A DNA stretch of 42,004 nucleotides. Origin: Conexibacter sp. GTDB lineage: Bacteria > Actinomycetota > Thermoleophilia > Solirubrobacterales > Solirubrobacteraceae. Below, one piece after another: positions 22,084-29,963 of this stretch. The notes under the pieces were generated by a model that had not been told where the DNA came from, ran no database searches, and saw only the letters and a program-made list of their open reading frames with translations. Numbering within the stretch: position 1 is the first letter of the stretch; every line of letters starts with the position of its first letter. The stretch is taken from contig JAOPZD010000291.1 in assembly GCA_025964295.1 (NCBI GenBank), positions 1 to 42,004 on the forward strand. Reading direction: 5' to 3'. Both the position numbers and the translations under genes were made by a program.

Positions 22084-22601
22084 GTGCCTGCCACCGACAA
22101 GCCGCACTGGCTGAAGGAGCTTGCGACCGGCCTCGTGACCGTCGCGGCCTGGTTTTACGAGCACCGCGAAGAGACGCCGTCGATCTCGGCGTGGGGAACA
22201 GTCGGCCTCTGGGAGCGGACCTGCGACACCGAGGCCGTTCGGTTGACGACGAAGCCGCGCAGCTCGGCGGCCGTCCCGGTATCCCTCAGAGCACCCGGGA
22301 CGAAATGGCCGCGGCGGCAGCACGACTAGGGAGTGCGCGTATGCCCTCCCTCGCCGATCGGGCGGCGATCGCCGACCGCGAGTGGGCTGAATCCCTTGGA
22401 ATTCCCCCGCTTCATCGCGACGACTGGTCGTTGCGGCACGCCTACACCATTGTCTACTGCGTCACGAGCGCCGTCGCACACTCAACGCTCGCCGGACTGC
22501 AGTTCGTGACCGACCGCCGAGCCGACGACATCACGATCGACGTCGAGCCCCGTGGCCGAGCACACGAGGTCATCATCCCGCTGCCGGATGGGAGTCGGTG
22601 A
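22084..22601 (+). pseudogene. Frameshifted DUF5677-like gene
   Basis: Two frames together make one plausible protein. Frame one (GTG 22084 to about 22240) reads HWLKELATGLVTVAAWFYEH and continues to WGTVGLWERTCDTEAVRL. The next frame continues DDEAAQLGG ... REWAESLGIPPLHRDD, then LRHAYTIVYCVTSAVAHSTL, then DDITIDVEPRGRAHEVIIPL. The switch near 22240 needs a one-base deletion (or two-base insertion) and there is no slippery heptamer. The spaced Tyr/Ser/His residues in HAYTIVYCVTSAVAHS resemble the DUF5677 helical family. Either a broken gene or a sequence error. It belongs to the nuclease-rich stretch 22-25 kb. Confidence 0.5.
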
Positions 22602-22863
22602 CGTGCCCCGGTGTCGTCTACACGCGAGTCGTCGCTGAGGCCGCTGCGTCCAGCGAATAGCGCACTAATTCCACGCGAGAGGCGGCCCGAGCGAGCGGTT
22701 GGCCTACCCACGACCGAGATGTAGGTGGGTCTCGCTAGGTCCAGAGCTTTTCCGCCCGGGACCTCGGGTCGCGCTCCGTCCGTGAAGCACCGCGCTTTGA
22801 AGAAATTCATCGAGCTTGTCCCGGCCGCGCCGGAGCCAGCAAGCGCTGGTTAGCAGCCGCTCG

Positions 22864-23949
22864 TCAGTGAAGGCATGCACGGCTGGCGATGAGGACAGCG
22901 TCCTCCGCCCCCCGTGCGGTGCTGCGGTTGAGGCTGACGTGAACGCGGCACCGGCCGCGCCGGTAGCGGAGATGGACCCGTTCGGTCGTGATGGTGATGC
23001 GCGGCCCGCGGACAGCGCCGCCGGCCGCGGCGACCGCGCGCGCCTCCAGATCGCCGCGCAACGCCAATAGGCCCTTCCCGTCGAGTCGCTCAGAGTCCGC
23101 GGGCCGGTGCTGCAGAGCAACGCTCAGGGTCACGGCGACAATTGCAGCCGCGACCAACCAGCGGGCTGGCCGCGTGGCGAACCCCGCCATCGCGCGCGGA
23201 GCGCGCCGACGTATAACCGGCAGCGGCCGTGCTGGGGCCGTGGACCATGCCGGCGTCACGAAGTGAGTCGGCACGGGACTGCGCTCGATGAGGTTGCCTA
23301 CCGGCAGGCCCTCGCGGTGAGCGAAGTGTGCGGCGAGCACGACGTACGCCCGCTCGGCGGCGGTCCGTATGCACGCGCTGCCCTGGCTGACGGCGGCCGC
23401 GACGGCTTCCGGAGTTCCGACGCCGATCGCGTCGATGTGATGCAGGGTGACGGGATCACGGCCGAGATTGCGGTTCGCCAGACACAGGACGCCTGCAACT
23501 GGCACGGCGACACCGGCCGCTAGCAACGCCTCCCGAACTACGGCGACCTGGTCGGCGACAGCGGCGATGTCCTTGCGCTTGCCGTAGCGGCCGACGCGCA
23601 GACCGGACCGCGTGAATTTGACCGGTCCCGTCCAGGTCTTTGTATCGACGACGGTCACTCCGCCGCTGCCAACCGTGACGTGGTCGATGTTCGATCGCCG
23701 GCCGGGAATGGTCAGGTCGTGGAGGACCCCGAAGCCGCAAACCGCTGACCACTCGTTCAGCACCAGGCCGACGGCCTGCTCACCGTCCGCGCCGATGATC
23801 CAGGCTCGTTCGTGAGCAGGGCCGCTATCGAGAGCGGCGAGCAGCTCCTCGTCAGTGGCCCCGTCGGCCTTTAGACGCCTGAGGCGCGCCGCTTCGAGGC
23901 GCGCGTGTACGTCACGAGCGCCGCCGCCGGCCTGCGTGTCGGTCTGCAT
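22864..23949 (-). CDS. NERD-domain (nuclease-related) membrane protein
   Basis: 361 residues from the ATG at 23949; a longer frame to 24333 shadows the upstream HNH gene. Residues about 54-165 are a NERD domain with GEQAV (Glu57), NIDHVTV (Asp89) and VDTKTW (Asp102, Lys104), the conserved acid-lysine pattern of PD-(D/E)XK-like folds. A hydrophobic segment lies near 250-275 (WLVAAAIVAVTLSVAL), and the C-terminal part (GPRITITTERVHLRYRRGRCRVHVSL) is small and beta-rich with two cysteines. NERD proteins are presumed nucleases acting on DNA or RNA at membranes; function is not established. Same strand as the HNH gene, 127 nt downstream of it. Confidence 0.8.
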   Translation of the reverse strand: MQTDTQAGGGARDVHARLEAARLRRLKADGATDEELLAALDSGPAHERAWIIGADGEQAVGLVLNEWSAVCGFGVLHDLTIPGRRSNIDHVTVGSGGVTVVDTKTWTGPVKFTRSGLRVGRYGKRKDIAAVADQVAVVREALLAAGVAVPVAGVLCLANRNLGRDPVTLHHIDAIGVGTPEAVAAAVSQGSACIRTAAERAYVVLAAHFAHREGLPVGNLIERSPVPTHFVTPAWSTAPARPLPVIRRRAPRAMAGFATRPARWLVAAAIVAVTLSVALQHRPADSERLDGKGLLALRGDLEARAVAAAGGAVRGPRITITTERVHLRYRRGRCRVHVSLNRSTARGAEDAVLIASRACLH

Positions 23950-24076
23950 CACTTGCCCATCGGTCTTCGAGACACAGAACCCGATTGGACGTATGTCCGT
24001 TCCGGATGTTCCGTCGCGCAGCCAGCTTGACGCGCGCAGATGAGCGTGAGCCGGCGCCTCCGCAGGCCGGGGCCGG

Positions 24077-25018
24077 CTACGCGGCACCGAATGCTTCGAA
24101 CCGGCGAGCGAGGCGATCGCGGTCGGGCCGGTCGGGCGGCCGTGCCGGCTGGAGGATGTGAGCGCCGTGGAAGTGCTGGAGCCCGTTCTTGAGCATGGGG
24201 CCGTCGATCTCGTGGAGCAGGCGTTCGTGGATGTGCACGACGCCGTTGGGGTCGATGCCGAGCAGGTTGCGGTCGTAGGCGAGGTGGTGGATGGCGCAGA
24301 GCGCGAGGCCGTTGACAACGGTGGCGCCGCCAAGTGGGTCGCGGTCCTCGATGATGTGGGCGGCCTGAAGGAGCGACGCCTCCTTGAGCGAGCAGATCGT
24401 GCACCGGGTTCGGTAGGCCTGCAGGACCGCGCGGCGGAAGCGGTGTTGGTGCAGTCGGTAGGCGGCCTCGCGCGTCGCGTAGCGACGGGTGTCCTCGTTG
24501 CTCACAAGTCCCGCGGGTGTGGTGTCTGAGATGGGGAGGCCAACTTCGAGAGACGCGGTGCGGGAAGCGGTGTCGATGCTGGTCACAAACGCGGGAGCGA
24601 TCGGGGTGTACTGGCCTGGGGCGATGCCGCGGAAGTACAGGACTGGCACTCCACGCTCGTACGCCTCGATGAGCTTGCGGTTGTCGGACTCTGCCTGCTG
24701 GAGAGCTCCGTGCGACGAGCTGCCGGCATCGCGGAAGCGGTACGTGAACTGTCCGTTCCCCTCGTCGTAGGTGTCTTCGTACGGCGCCGGCTTTCCCACT
24801 GATGGCGGTGCAGTCACGAGTGCAAGTGCCGCCGGCCCATGCAGCTCCTTCGGGCGGAAGATCCCGCTGTAGAACGAACCAAAGCTGATCCGACGACCGT
24901 CGAACTGGAACCCTTCCCTGAGGGCGTCGAGCGGGACCAGGTCGGTGTACCGGCGCGACAGCTCGCGAGCACGATCGAATGCGGCGAGTCGAACGGCGCG
25001 ATCGTGCTCGTCTTCCAC
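24077..25018 (-). CDS. HNH endonuclease, putative restriction enzyme
   Basis: 313 residues. The N-terminal half (about 20-170) carries the FxGRRISFGSFYSGIFRPKEL ... PYEDxxxEGNGQFTYRFRD ... GVPVLYFRGIAPGQYTP pattern seen in a family annotated as putative restriction endonucleases. The C-terminal HNH module has CTIC, AAHIIEDRD, NGLALCAIHHLAYDRNLLGI and a closing DGPMLKNGLQHFHG. Cys/His spacing fits a zinc-stabilised beta-beta-alpha nuclease. No methyltransferase is adjacent, so a type IV-like, modification-dependent role is possible. Full length, with no sign of decay. Confidence 0.85.
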   Translation of the reverse strand: MEDEHDRAVRLAAFDRARELSRRYTDLVPLDALREGFQFDGRRISFGSFYSGIFRPKELHGPAALALVTAPPSVGKPAPYEDTYDEGNGQFTYRFRDAGSSSHGALQQAESDNRKLIEAYERGVPVLYFRGIAPGQYTPIAPAFVTSIDTASRTASLEVGLPISDTTPAGLVSNEDTRRYATREAAYRLHQHRFRRAVLQAYRTRCTICSLKEASLLQAAHIIEDRDPLGGATVVNGLALCAIHHLAYDRNLLGIDPNGVVHIHERLLHEIDGPMLKNGLQHFHGAHILQPARPPDRPDRDRLARRFEAFGAA

Positions 25019-25347
25019 GCGGCGAGTATGTCGGGACTCGCGCTGCAGGTCGAGCCGCCTGACTTTCGCGTCTAGTTCAAGTCAGGGGTAGGCACGTCTT
25101 CGAGTACCGAGGTTCAGCAGCGGCGAGCGCCGTTCGCGCCGGTCCGGTGCGGTCCTCTTGCGTCGTGCGCGCGACTCGGTTCTACTAGATGGCACGGTCT
25201 GCAGCGGCTGGGGGATTCCGGGGGGCAAGCGGGGTCCCAGAGGCCGATTCTGCGTTGTACAGTGCCGCCATGACCAATCGGCACAGTGTGCTGATTTGCA
25301 GGGGCATCAACGAGTTCGGCACGACGTATGAACGATCGTTCAGCGGG
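25019..25347. other. Intergenic stretch, no supported gene
   Basis: The stretch between the HNH gene and the fourth tRNA-end copy. A 42-residue frame from ATG 25270 (TNRHSVLICRGINEFGTTYE) reads through the repeat but resembles nothing known. It probably carries the HNH promoter on the minus strand and the decayed end of an old insertion. Confidence 0.4.
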
Positions 25348-25377
25348 CTCGTAATGAAGGGGTCAGCGGTTCGAATC
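25348..25377 (+). repeat. Fourth, truncated tRNA-Thr 3'-end copy
   Basis: 30 bp identical to the tRNA from the anticodon loop start through the T loop, then diverging within the T stem (TCGCG instead of TCCGC). It ends 9 bp before the acetoacetyl-CoA synthetase stop codon. It could be the distal boundary of an old island covering about 10.2-25.4 kb. Confidence 0.8.
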
Positions 25378-25386
25378 GCGAAGGGG

Positions 25387-27372
25387 CTAGGAGTCTGAGG
25401 GCGCGGTTGGGCCGGTGTTCCGCGCATGCTGGACGAACCAGTCGAAGGCTTCGGGGTTCGCGAGCGCGTCGCGGCTGACGACGGTCTCCGGGTCGCGGCC
25501 CATGAGCAGCTTCTTGACGGGGACCTCGAGAACCTTGCCGGTGAGGGTTCGCGGGATCTCCGGGACGGCGATGAGCTCGTCGGGTACGTGGCGCGGCGAG
25601 GCGTCGCGACGGACGGCCGCGATGACCTGCTTCGTGAGGGCATCATCGACGACGGCGCCGTCGGACAGGACGACGAACATGCTCATGCGCGAGTCGGCGT
25701 TGCCGTCGGGTGGGGGTACGTCGACGACGAGCGCGTCCGTGATCGCGTCGAGCGCGAGGACTGCGGCGTAGATCTCGGCGGTGCCCATGCGGATGCCGCC
25801 ACGGTTGATGGTCGAGTCGCTGCGCCCGTAGATGACCGAGGAGCCCGACTGGGTGATGCGGACCCAGTCGCCCTGACGCCAGACGGGCGGCTGCACGTCG
25901 AAGTGCTCGAAGTAGGACTCGCGGTAGCGGACGTCGCCGGGGTCGTTCCAGAAGCCGACGGGCATCGAGGGCATCGGCTTCGTGATCACCAGCTCGCCGA
26001 CCTCGTCGACGAGGGCGCGTCCGTCGTCGTCCCACGCCTCGGCTGCGACGCCAAGGCAGCGGGCTTGCAGTTCGCCGGCGCGGACGGCGAGGATGTCGCA
26101 CCCCCCGACGAAGCTACTGGCGATGTCGGTTCCGCCGGAGGTCGAGAACAGCCAGGTATCGGGGCCGACGTGGTCGTAGACCCAGCAGAAGCCCTCCGGG
26201 GAGAGCGGCGACCCTGTCGACCCCACAGCTCGGAGCCGGGAGAGGTCGTGGTCCTGCTTGGGGGGGAGGCCGGCCTTGAGGCAGCCGTGCAGGTAGGCGG
26301 CGCCCGTCCCGAAGACGGTGATGCCCGCCTCGTCGATCAGCCGCCAGAGGACGTCGAGGTCAGGGTGGGCGACGCTGCCCTCGTAGATGACGATCGACGC
26401 GTCGGAGAGCAGCACGCCAACCACGAGGTTCCACATGACCCATCCGGTCGTGGTGGTCCACAGGACCCGGTCCTCGGGCCCAACGGCCTGGCCGATCCGC
26501 CAGACCTTCAGGTGCTCGAGCAGGATGCCGCCGTGGCCGTGGACGATCGCCTTTGGCAGCCCGGTGGTGCCGGAGCTGTAAAGAATCCACAGAGGGTGGT
26601 CGAAGGGGACCCGCTCGAACTGCAGGGGCTCGTCGGTCGGGGGGAATGCATCGTCCCAGTTGCCGCGCCGGCCGAGGTACGGCAGGCGGACGGTGTGCTT
26701 CAGGGTCGGGAGCGCGGCGGCGATCTCGTCCGCGATGGCGGTGCGGTCGTGCGCCTTGCCGTTGTAGCGGTAGCCATCGCAGGTGAGCAGGACGACGGGC
26801 TCGATCTGCGCGAAACGGTCGATGACGGTGCGGGTGCCGAAGTCCGGCGAGCAGCACGACCACGTCGCGCCGAGCGAGGCGACGGCGAGGAAGGCAGCGA
26901 TCGTGTGCGGGCCGTTCGGCAGGTAGCCGACGACACGGTTCCCGCGGCCGACCCCCATCCTCTGCAGGCCCACCCGTACGCGGCCGGTCTCCGCGCGCAG
27001 CTCGTCCCAGGTCCAGGCGGTGAGCGGGACGCCCTCGCCGGCGAAGCGGATCGCGACTGCGTCGCCGTCGCGACCGCGAAAGACGTGCTCGGGCATCGAC
27101 AGCGCAACGTCCGGGAACCAGCGCGCGCCCGGCATCGTCGCGTCGGCGAGGGCGACGGACGGGTCGCCGTCGGCCTGGATGTCGAAGCGCTTCCAAAGCA
27201 GCCCCCAGAACCGGCCGACGTCCTCGACCGACCAGCGCCACAGCGCCTCGTAGTCCGCCACGCCGACGTCGCGCATGAGCGCGGTCATGGCCGATGCCTC
27301 GCGGACCTCGGCAGACGGGGTCCAGAGGATGTCGCCTGCGGCGGCGGTGCTTGTGGGCTGGGGTGTCTGCAT
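25387..27372 (-). CDS. aacS: Acetoacetyl-CoA synthetase
   Basis: 661 residues, the usual length of acetoacetate-CoA ligases, which convert acetoacetate, ATP and CoA to acetoacetyl-CoA, AMP and PPi in the cytosol. Visible motifs are the N-terminal DYEALWRWSVEDVGRFWGLLW region, the AMP-binding loop LYSSGTTGLPKAIVHGHGG, the TGWVMWN core, SGGTDIASSF, the YGRSDSTINRGGIRMGTAEIY hinge (quoted in part) and the C-terminal LTGKVLEVPVKKL with the adenylation lysine. It faces away from the hydrolase gene and ends next to the truncated tRNA copy. It would feed ketone-body or degradation-derived acetoacetate into acetyl-CoA. Confidence 0.95.
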   Translation of the reverse strand: MQTPQPTSTAAAGDILWTPSAEVREASAMTALMRDVGVADYEALWRWSVEDVGRFWGLLWKRFDIQADGDPSVALADATMPGARWFPDVALSMPEHVFRGRDGDAVAIRFAGEGVPLTAWTWDELRAETGRVRVGLQRMGVGRGNRVVGYLPNGPHTIAAFLAVASLGATWSCCSPDFGTRTVIDRFAQIEPVVLLTCDGYRYNGKAHDRTAIADEIAAALPTLKHTVRLPYLGRRGNWDDAFPPTDEPLQFERVPFDHPLWILYSSGTTGLPKAIVHGHGGILLEHLKVWRIGQAVGPEDRVLWTTTTGWVMWNLVVGVLLSDASIVIYEGSVAHPDLDVLWRLIDEAGITVFGTGAAYLHGCLKAGLPPKQDHDLSRLRAVGSTGSPLSPEGFCWVYDHVGPDTWLFSTSGGTDIASSFVGGCDILAVRAGELQARCLGVAAEAWDDDGRALVDEVGELVITKPMPSMPVGFWNDPGDVRYRESYFEHFDVQPPVWRQGDWVRITQSGSSVIYGRSDSTINRGGIRMGTAEIYAAVLALDAITDALVVDVPPPDGNADSRMSMFVVLSDGAVVDDALTKQVIAAVRRDASPRHVPDELIAVPEIPRTLTGKVLEVPVKKLLMGRDPETVVSRDALANPEAFDWFVQHARNTGPTAPSDS

Positions 27373-27376
27373 TCGA

Positions 27377-27526
27377 TTACTCGCTAGCGGGTCGGTGGTG
27401 GCGGTCGACGGCCCCAGCGCGTCTGACGGCGCGGAGCATGCGCAGGATCCGGCGGACGTGGGACTTCACCGTGGTCTCGGAGAGACAGGGCGCGCGGCGA
27501 TCTCGCGGTTCAGGGCGGGCGACGAG
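27377..27526 (-). pseudogene. LuxR-type HTH remnant
   Basis: The minus strand reads LVAR, then in a shifted frame LNREIAAR, then back in the first frame LSETTVKSHVRRILRML, followed by RRAGAV. Together these give the helix-turn-helix of a NarL/LuxR regulator with two frameshifts. No receiver or sensor domain is found upstream. It lies immediately upstream of aacS and may be the relic of its former regulator. Confidence 0.55.
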
Positions 27527-27652
27527 CATCGCGGCCTGGGGCGCGTACCCGTGCCCGAAGACCGTCAGCCCGTCGCACTCACGGCGGTCATCCTGGATCC
27601 GCGTCGTGGTGATCACGGCGTCAGGGTAATGGCCCGGCGGTTCGACGACAAG

Positions 27653-27664
27653 CCAATCGGTTGG
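27653..27664. promoter_or_regulatory. Operator-like palindrome CCAATCGGTTGG
   Basis: Imperfect palindrome (CCAA/TTGG arms) followed by an AT-rich run GATATATATAG, unusual in this GC-rich DNA and probably promoter-associated. A related arrangement, CTACC...TTTGGT, lies at 27744-27759 before the hydrolase. Similar 12-mers occur at 29862, 34829 and 37411. Apart from these sites and the LuxR remnant, 27527-27835 holds no gene. Confidence 0.35.
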
Positions 27665-27835
27665 TCGATATATATAGGGCCGCGATCCCCCGCTCGGCCA
27701 GCCGCCAGAAGCCGGTCAGCGACCGCTCTGAACTAGTACTCGACTACCGGCTGTTTGGTGGTATAGGCTGAGGTCGAGCGTCGGGGTTCCCGGTGCGCCC
27801 TCGTAGGCCGAATCCTCGAAAGGAGTCCTCGTCGA

Positions 27836-28564
27836 ATGGGGTCCAGCGTAACGACGGTTGCCCTGATTCACGGCGGTCAGCATGGCGGCTGGTGCTGGGG
27901 CCGTGTCCAGGATGCCCTTGCGGCGGGCGGTCTCAGCTCGGTCGCTCCGGACCTGCCGATGGAGGATCCGGCAGCTGGGGCTCGGGAGTGGGCGCGTGCC
28001 GTCGTGGATGCGCTACCCGAAGGAGGCGATGGCACGATCGTCGTCGCCCATTCGCTCGGCGGGTTATGCGTGCCGGCTGTCGCCGAGATGATCCCCGTGC
28101 GTCATCTCGTGCTTGTCGGGGCCGTGGTCCCGCAGGCCGGCCAGCGGTTCATCGACTACCTGCAGAGTGCCGACGGCCAGGGTGCGGTGACGATCCCGAT
28201 CACGAAGAAGAGCGAGGGTGAGGAGACACGAGGGGAATGCACGTGGGACGTCGCGCGTCGCTACTTCTATCCCGACTGCACCGAGGAGGACGCAAGGTGG
28301 GCGTGGGACCAGCTACGGCCGAGGGCGACGACGGTGCTGACCGAGTCGCCGCCGTCCACGCGCTGGCCCGACGTCCCGACCACGTACGTGATCATGCGTG
28401 ACGACCTCTGCGTGAACCCGTCGTGGTCCAGGCGCGTCGCTCGCAGCCTCGGGGCGAACGTGATCGAGATGCCGGGAGGGCATTCGCCGTTCATCCACTC
28501 GCCGGAGCACCTGGCCGACGTCCTGGTCGAGCTTGCCGAGTCGGGGTCTGTCCCGACGGGATGA
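27836..28564 (+). CDS. Alpha/beta hydrolase
   Basis: 242 residues of the alpha/beta-hydrolase fold with an N-terminal LIHGGQHGGWCW oxyanion loop, nucleophile Ser in HSLGG (about 74), and catalytic His in GGHSPFIHSPEHLADVL near the C-terminus. The size and the missing lid fit the esterase/lactonase group resembling plant methyl esterases. AAAGGAG lies 11 nt before the ATG. It could open a lactone or cleave an ester in the catabolic pathway encoded downstream. Substrate unknown. Confidence 0.85.
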   Translation: MGSSVTTVALIHGGQHGGWCWGRVQDALAAGGLSSVAPDLPMEDPAAGAREWARAVVDALPEGGDGTIVVAHSLGGLCVPAVAEMIPVRHLVLVGAVVPQAGQRFIDYLQSADGQGAVTIPITKKSEGEETRGECTWDVARRYFYPDCTEEDARWAWDQLRPRATTVLTESPPSTRWPDVPTTYVIMRDDLCVNPSWSRRVARSLGANVIEMPGGHSPFIHSPEHLADVLVELAESGSVPTG

Positions 28565-28653
28565 CGCCGGTCCGGGGCCGGTCCGGGGCCGGCCCGGGGG
28601 TGGTCCGTCGCCACCAGGCGGGCGCCCGGGGGAACAGGGGCCCTGCAGGGCGG

Positions 28654-29832
28654 CTACAGCGCCGCTGCGGCGACGGCTGACGTTGCCCGGGCCGCTGACT
28701 CCAGCAGCGCGGACCGGTAGCCCTCGAGCTCGTCCGCCGAGACGGGGTTCGGGAAGAGGGTGAGCGCCAGTTCGAGCAGGACCCTCCCCTGAGCGTCGCG
28801 CACCGGGGCCCCGAGATGGCTCACGTCGAGCAGCTGATCGTCCTCGGTCAGCAACGGCTCGTGCGCCTGGCTCGACGGCAGGACGTCGAGGGCAGCCTGG
28901 TGAACGCTGCGGGCATGCGACGCCTCGAGCGGGCGCCGGGCGACGCGCGCGATCGCCCGTTCGAGCGCGCTCTGCCGCTCGCTGGACAGGACGAGGGACC
29001 ACCCGCGCTGCTGCACGAGGGCCGACATGCGGCGGAGCGCGGGCTCGGCGTTCGCAGAGGCCGGATGGCGGTCGATCCAGGCTCGGAGAGTCGGCTCGTC
29101 CTCCCAGGCGACGAAGAGCGTGCCAAGCGGCGGCACGAACGGCAGCCGCTGGCCGACGTGAGCGCCGAGTGCCTCGCCGGTGGTCCGGCCCGCGCGGCCG
29201 AGCAGGACGAGGTCACCGTCTGCGCGCCCCACTGCGATGCTCTCGAGGCCGGTGTGGGCGGCGAGCTGCTCCATCTCGTCCCGCACGAGGTCCACGAGTC
29301 TCAGCTGCTCGAGGACTGCCGCGTCTGCGCGGGCCGGCGGTGGCGTGCCGTCGTCGAAGCGCCCATAGCCGCCGCGCAGGAAGACCAGCGGCTCCGCCTG
29401 CGAGGGGGCCTCCAGCGCCAGCACCCGGCCGAGTGCGATGTAGTGGTCACCGGCTTCGTGGACCGCCTCGAACTCGCAGTCGACCCACGCCACGACGCCT
29501 TCGAGCAGCGGGGCCCCCGTGAGGCCCGGATGCCAGTCGATCCCGGCGAACTTGTCGATGCCGGGAGTCGCGAATCGACGGCAGAGGTCCTCCTGGCTGG
29601 ACGACAGGATGTTGACGGCGAACGAGCTTGCCGTGCGTATGCCCGCGAAGCTCGACGACGTCCTCGTGGCGGCGAAGGACACGAGGGGCGGGTCGAGCGA
29701 GACCGAGCTGAACGAGCCAACCGCCAGGCCCGCCGGGACGCCGTCCTCGTCGATCGCCGTGACCACCGCCACGCCGGTCGGGAAGTGCCCGAGGACACGC
29801 CGGAAGACGGCGGGTTCGATGACTTCTGACAT
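28654..29832 (-). CDS. Flavin reductase fused to an IclR-like effector domain
   Basis: 392 residues. Residues 8-165 are a flavin reductase-like domain (FRRVLGHFPTGVAVVTA, PAGLAVGSFSSVSLDPPLVSF, GDHYIALGRVLALE), the NAD(P)H:FMN reductase partner of two-component monooxygenases. Residues about 190-385 resemble the effector-binding domain of IclR regulators (VRDEMEQLAAHTGLESIAVGRADGDLVLLG, quoted in parts; LRRMSALVQQRGWSLV; LGAPVRDAQGRVLLELAL) without any helix-turn-helix. Ligand sensing may thus control flavin supply. GAGGAAAG precedes the ATG and a perfect 12-bp palindrome lies 30 nt upstream. No oxygenase partner component is adjacent. Confidence 0.85.
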   Translation of the reverse strand: MSEVIEPAVFRRVLGHFPTGVAVVTAIDEDGVPAGLAVGSFSSVSLDPPLVSFAATRTSSSFAGIRTASSFAVNILSSSQEDLCRRFATPGIDKFAGIDWHPGLTGAPLLEGVVAWVDCEFEAVHEAGDHYIALGRVLALEAPSQAEPLVFLRGGYGRFDDGTPPPARADAAVLEQLRLVDLVRDEMEQLAAHTGLESIAVGRADGDLVLLGRAGRTTGEALGAHVGQRLPFVPPLGTLFVAWEDEPTLRAWIDRHPASANAEPALRRMSALVQQRGWSLVLSSERQSALERAIARVARRPLEASHARSVHQAALDVLPSSQAHEPLLTEDDQLLDVSHLGAPVRDAQGRVLLELALTLFPNPVSADELEGYRSALLESAARATSAVAAAAL

Positions 29833-29861
29833 GGCGGTCTTTCCTCAGTGGGCGGGTGTAG

Positions 29862-29873
29862 CCAAACGTTTGG
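29862..29873. promoter_or_regulatory. Perfect palindrome CCAAACGTTTGG, probable TetR-type operator
   Basis: A perfect 12-bp palindrome 30 nt upstream of the flavin reductase start, flanked by CTA/TAG-like bases (CTACCAAACG on the minus strand). Its left half matches the sites at the P450 and TetR promoters. Confidence 0.6.
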
Positions 29874-29935
29874 TAGGACCCGGACTGTACAACACGCCCC
29901 CGAAAGCTTCAAATCCGCCTGTCGGCGCCGGCGCT

Positions 29936-29955
29936 CCGCCGTCCCGCTCCGGCGG
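29936..29955 (-). terminator. Hairpin after the aldehyde dehydrogenase gene
   Basis: CCGCCG / CGGCGG stem with an 8-nt loop just past the stop at 29964 on the minus strand. GC-rich and without a U-tract. Confidence 0.3.
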
Positions 29956-29963
29956 CGGTGCCC

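Noticed and set aside
25426..27387. A 653-codon frame on the plus strand opposite aacS
   Set aside because: It is the antisense of a clear acetoacetyl-CoA synthetase, with the Val/Asp/Arg/Gly-rich composition typical of shadows in GC-rich DNA.
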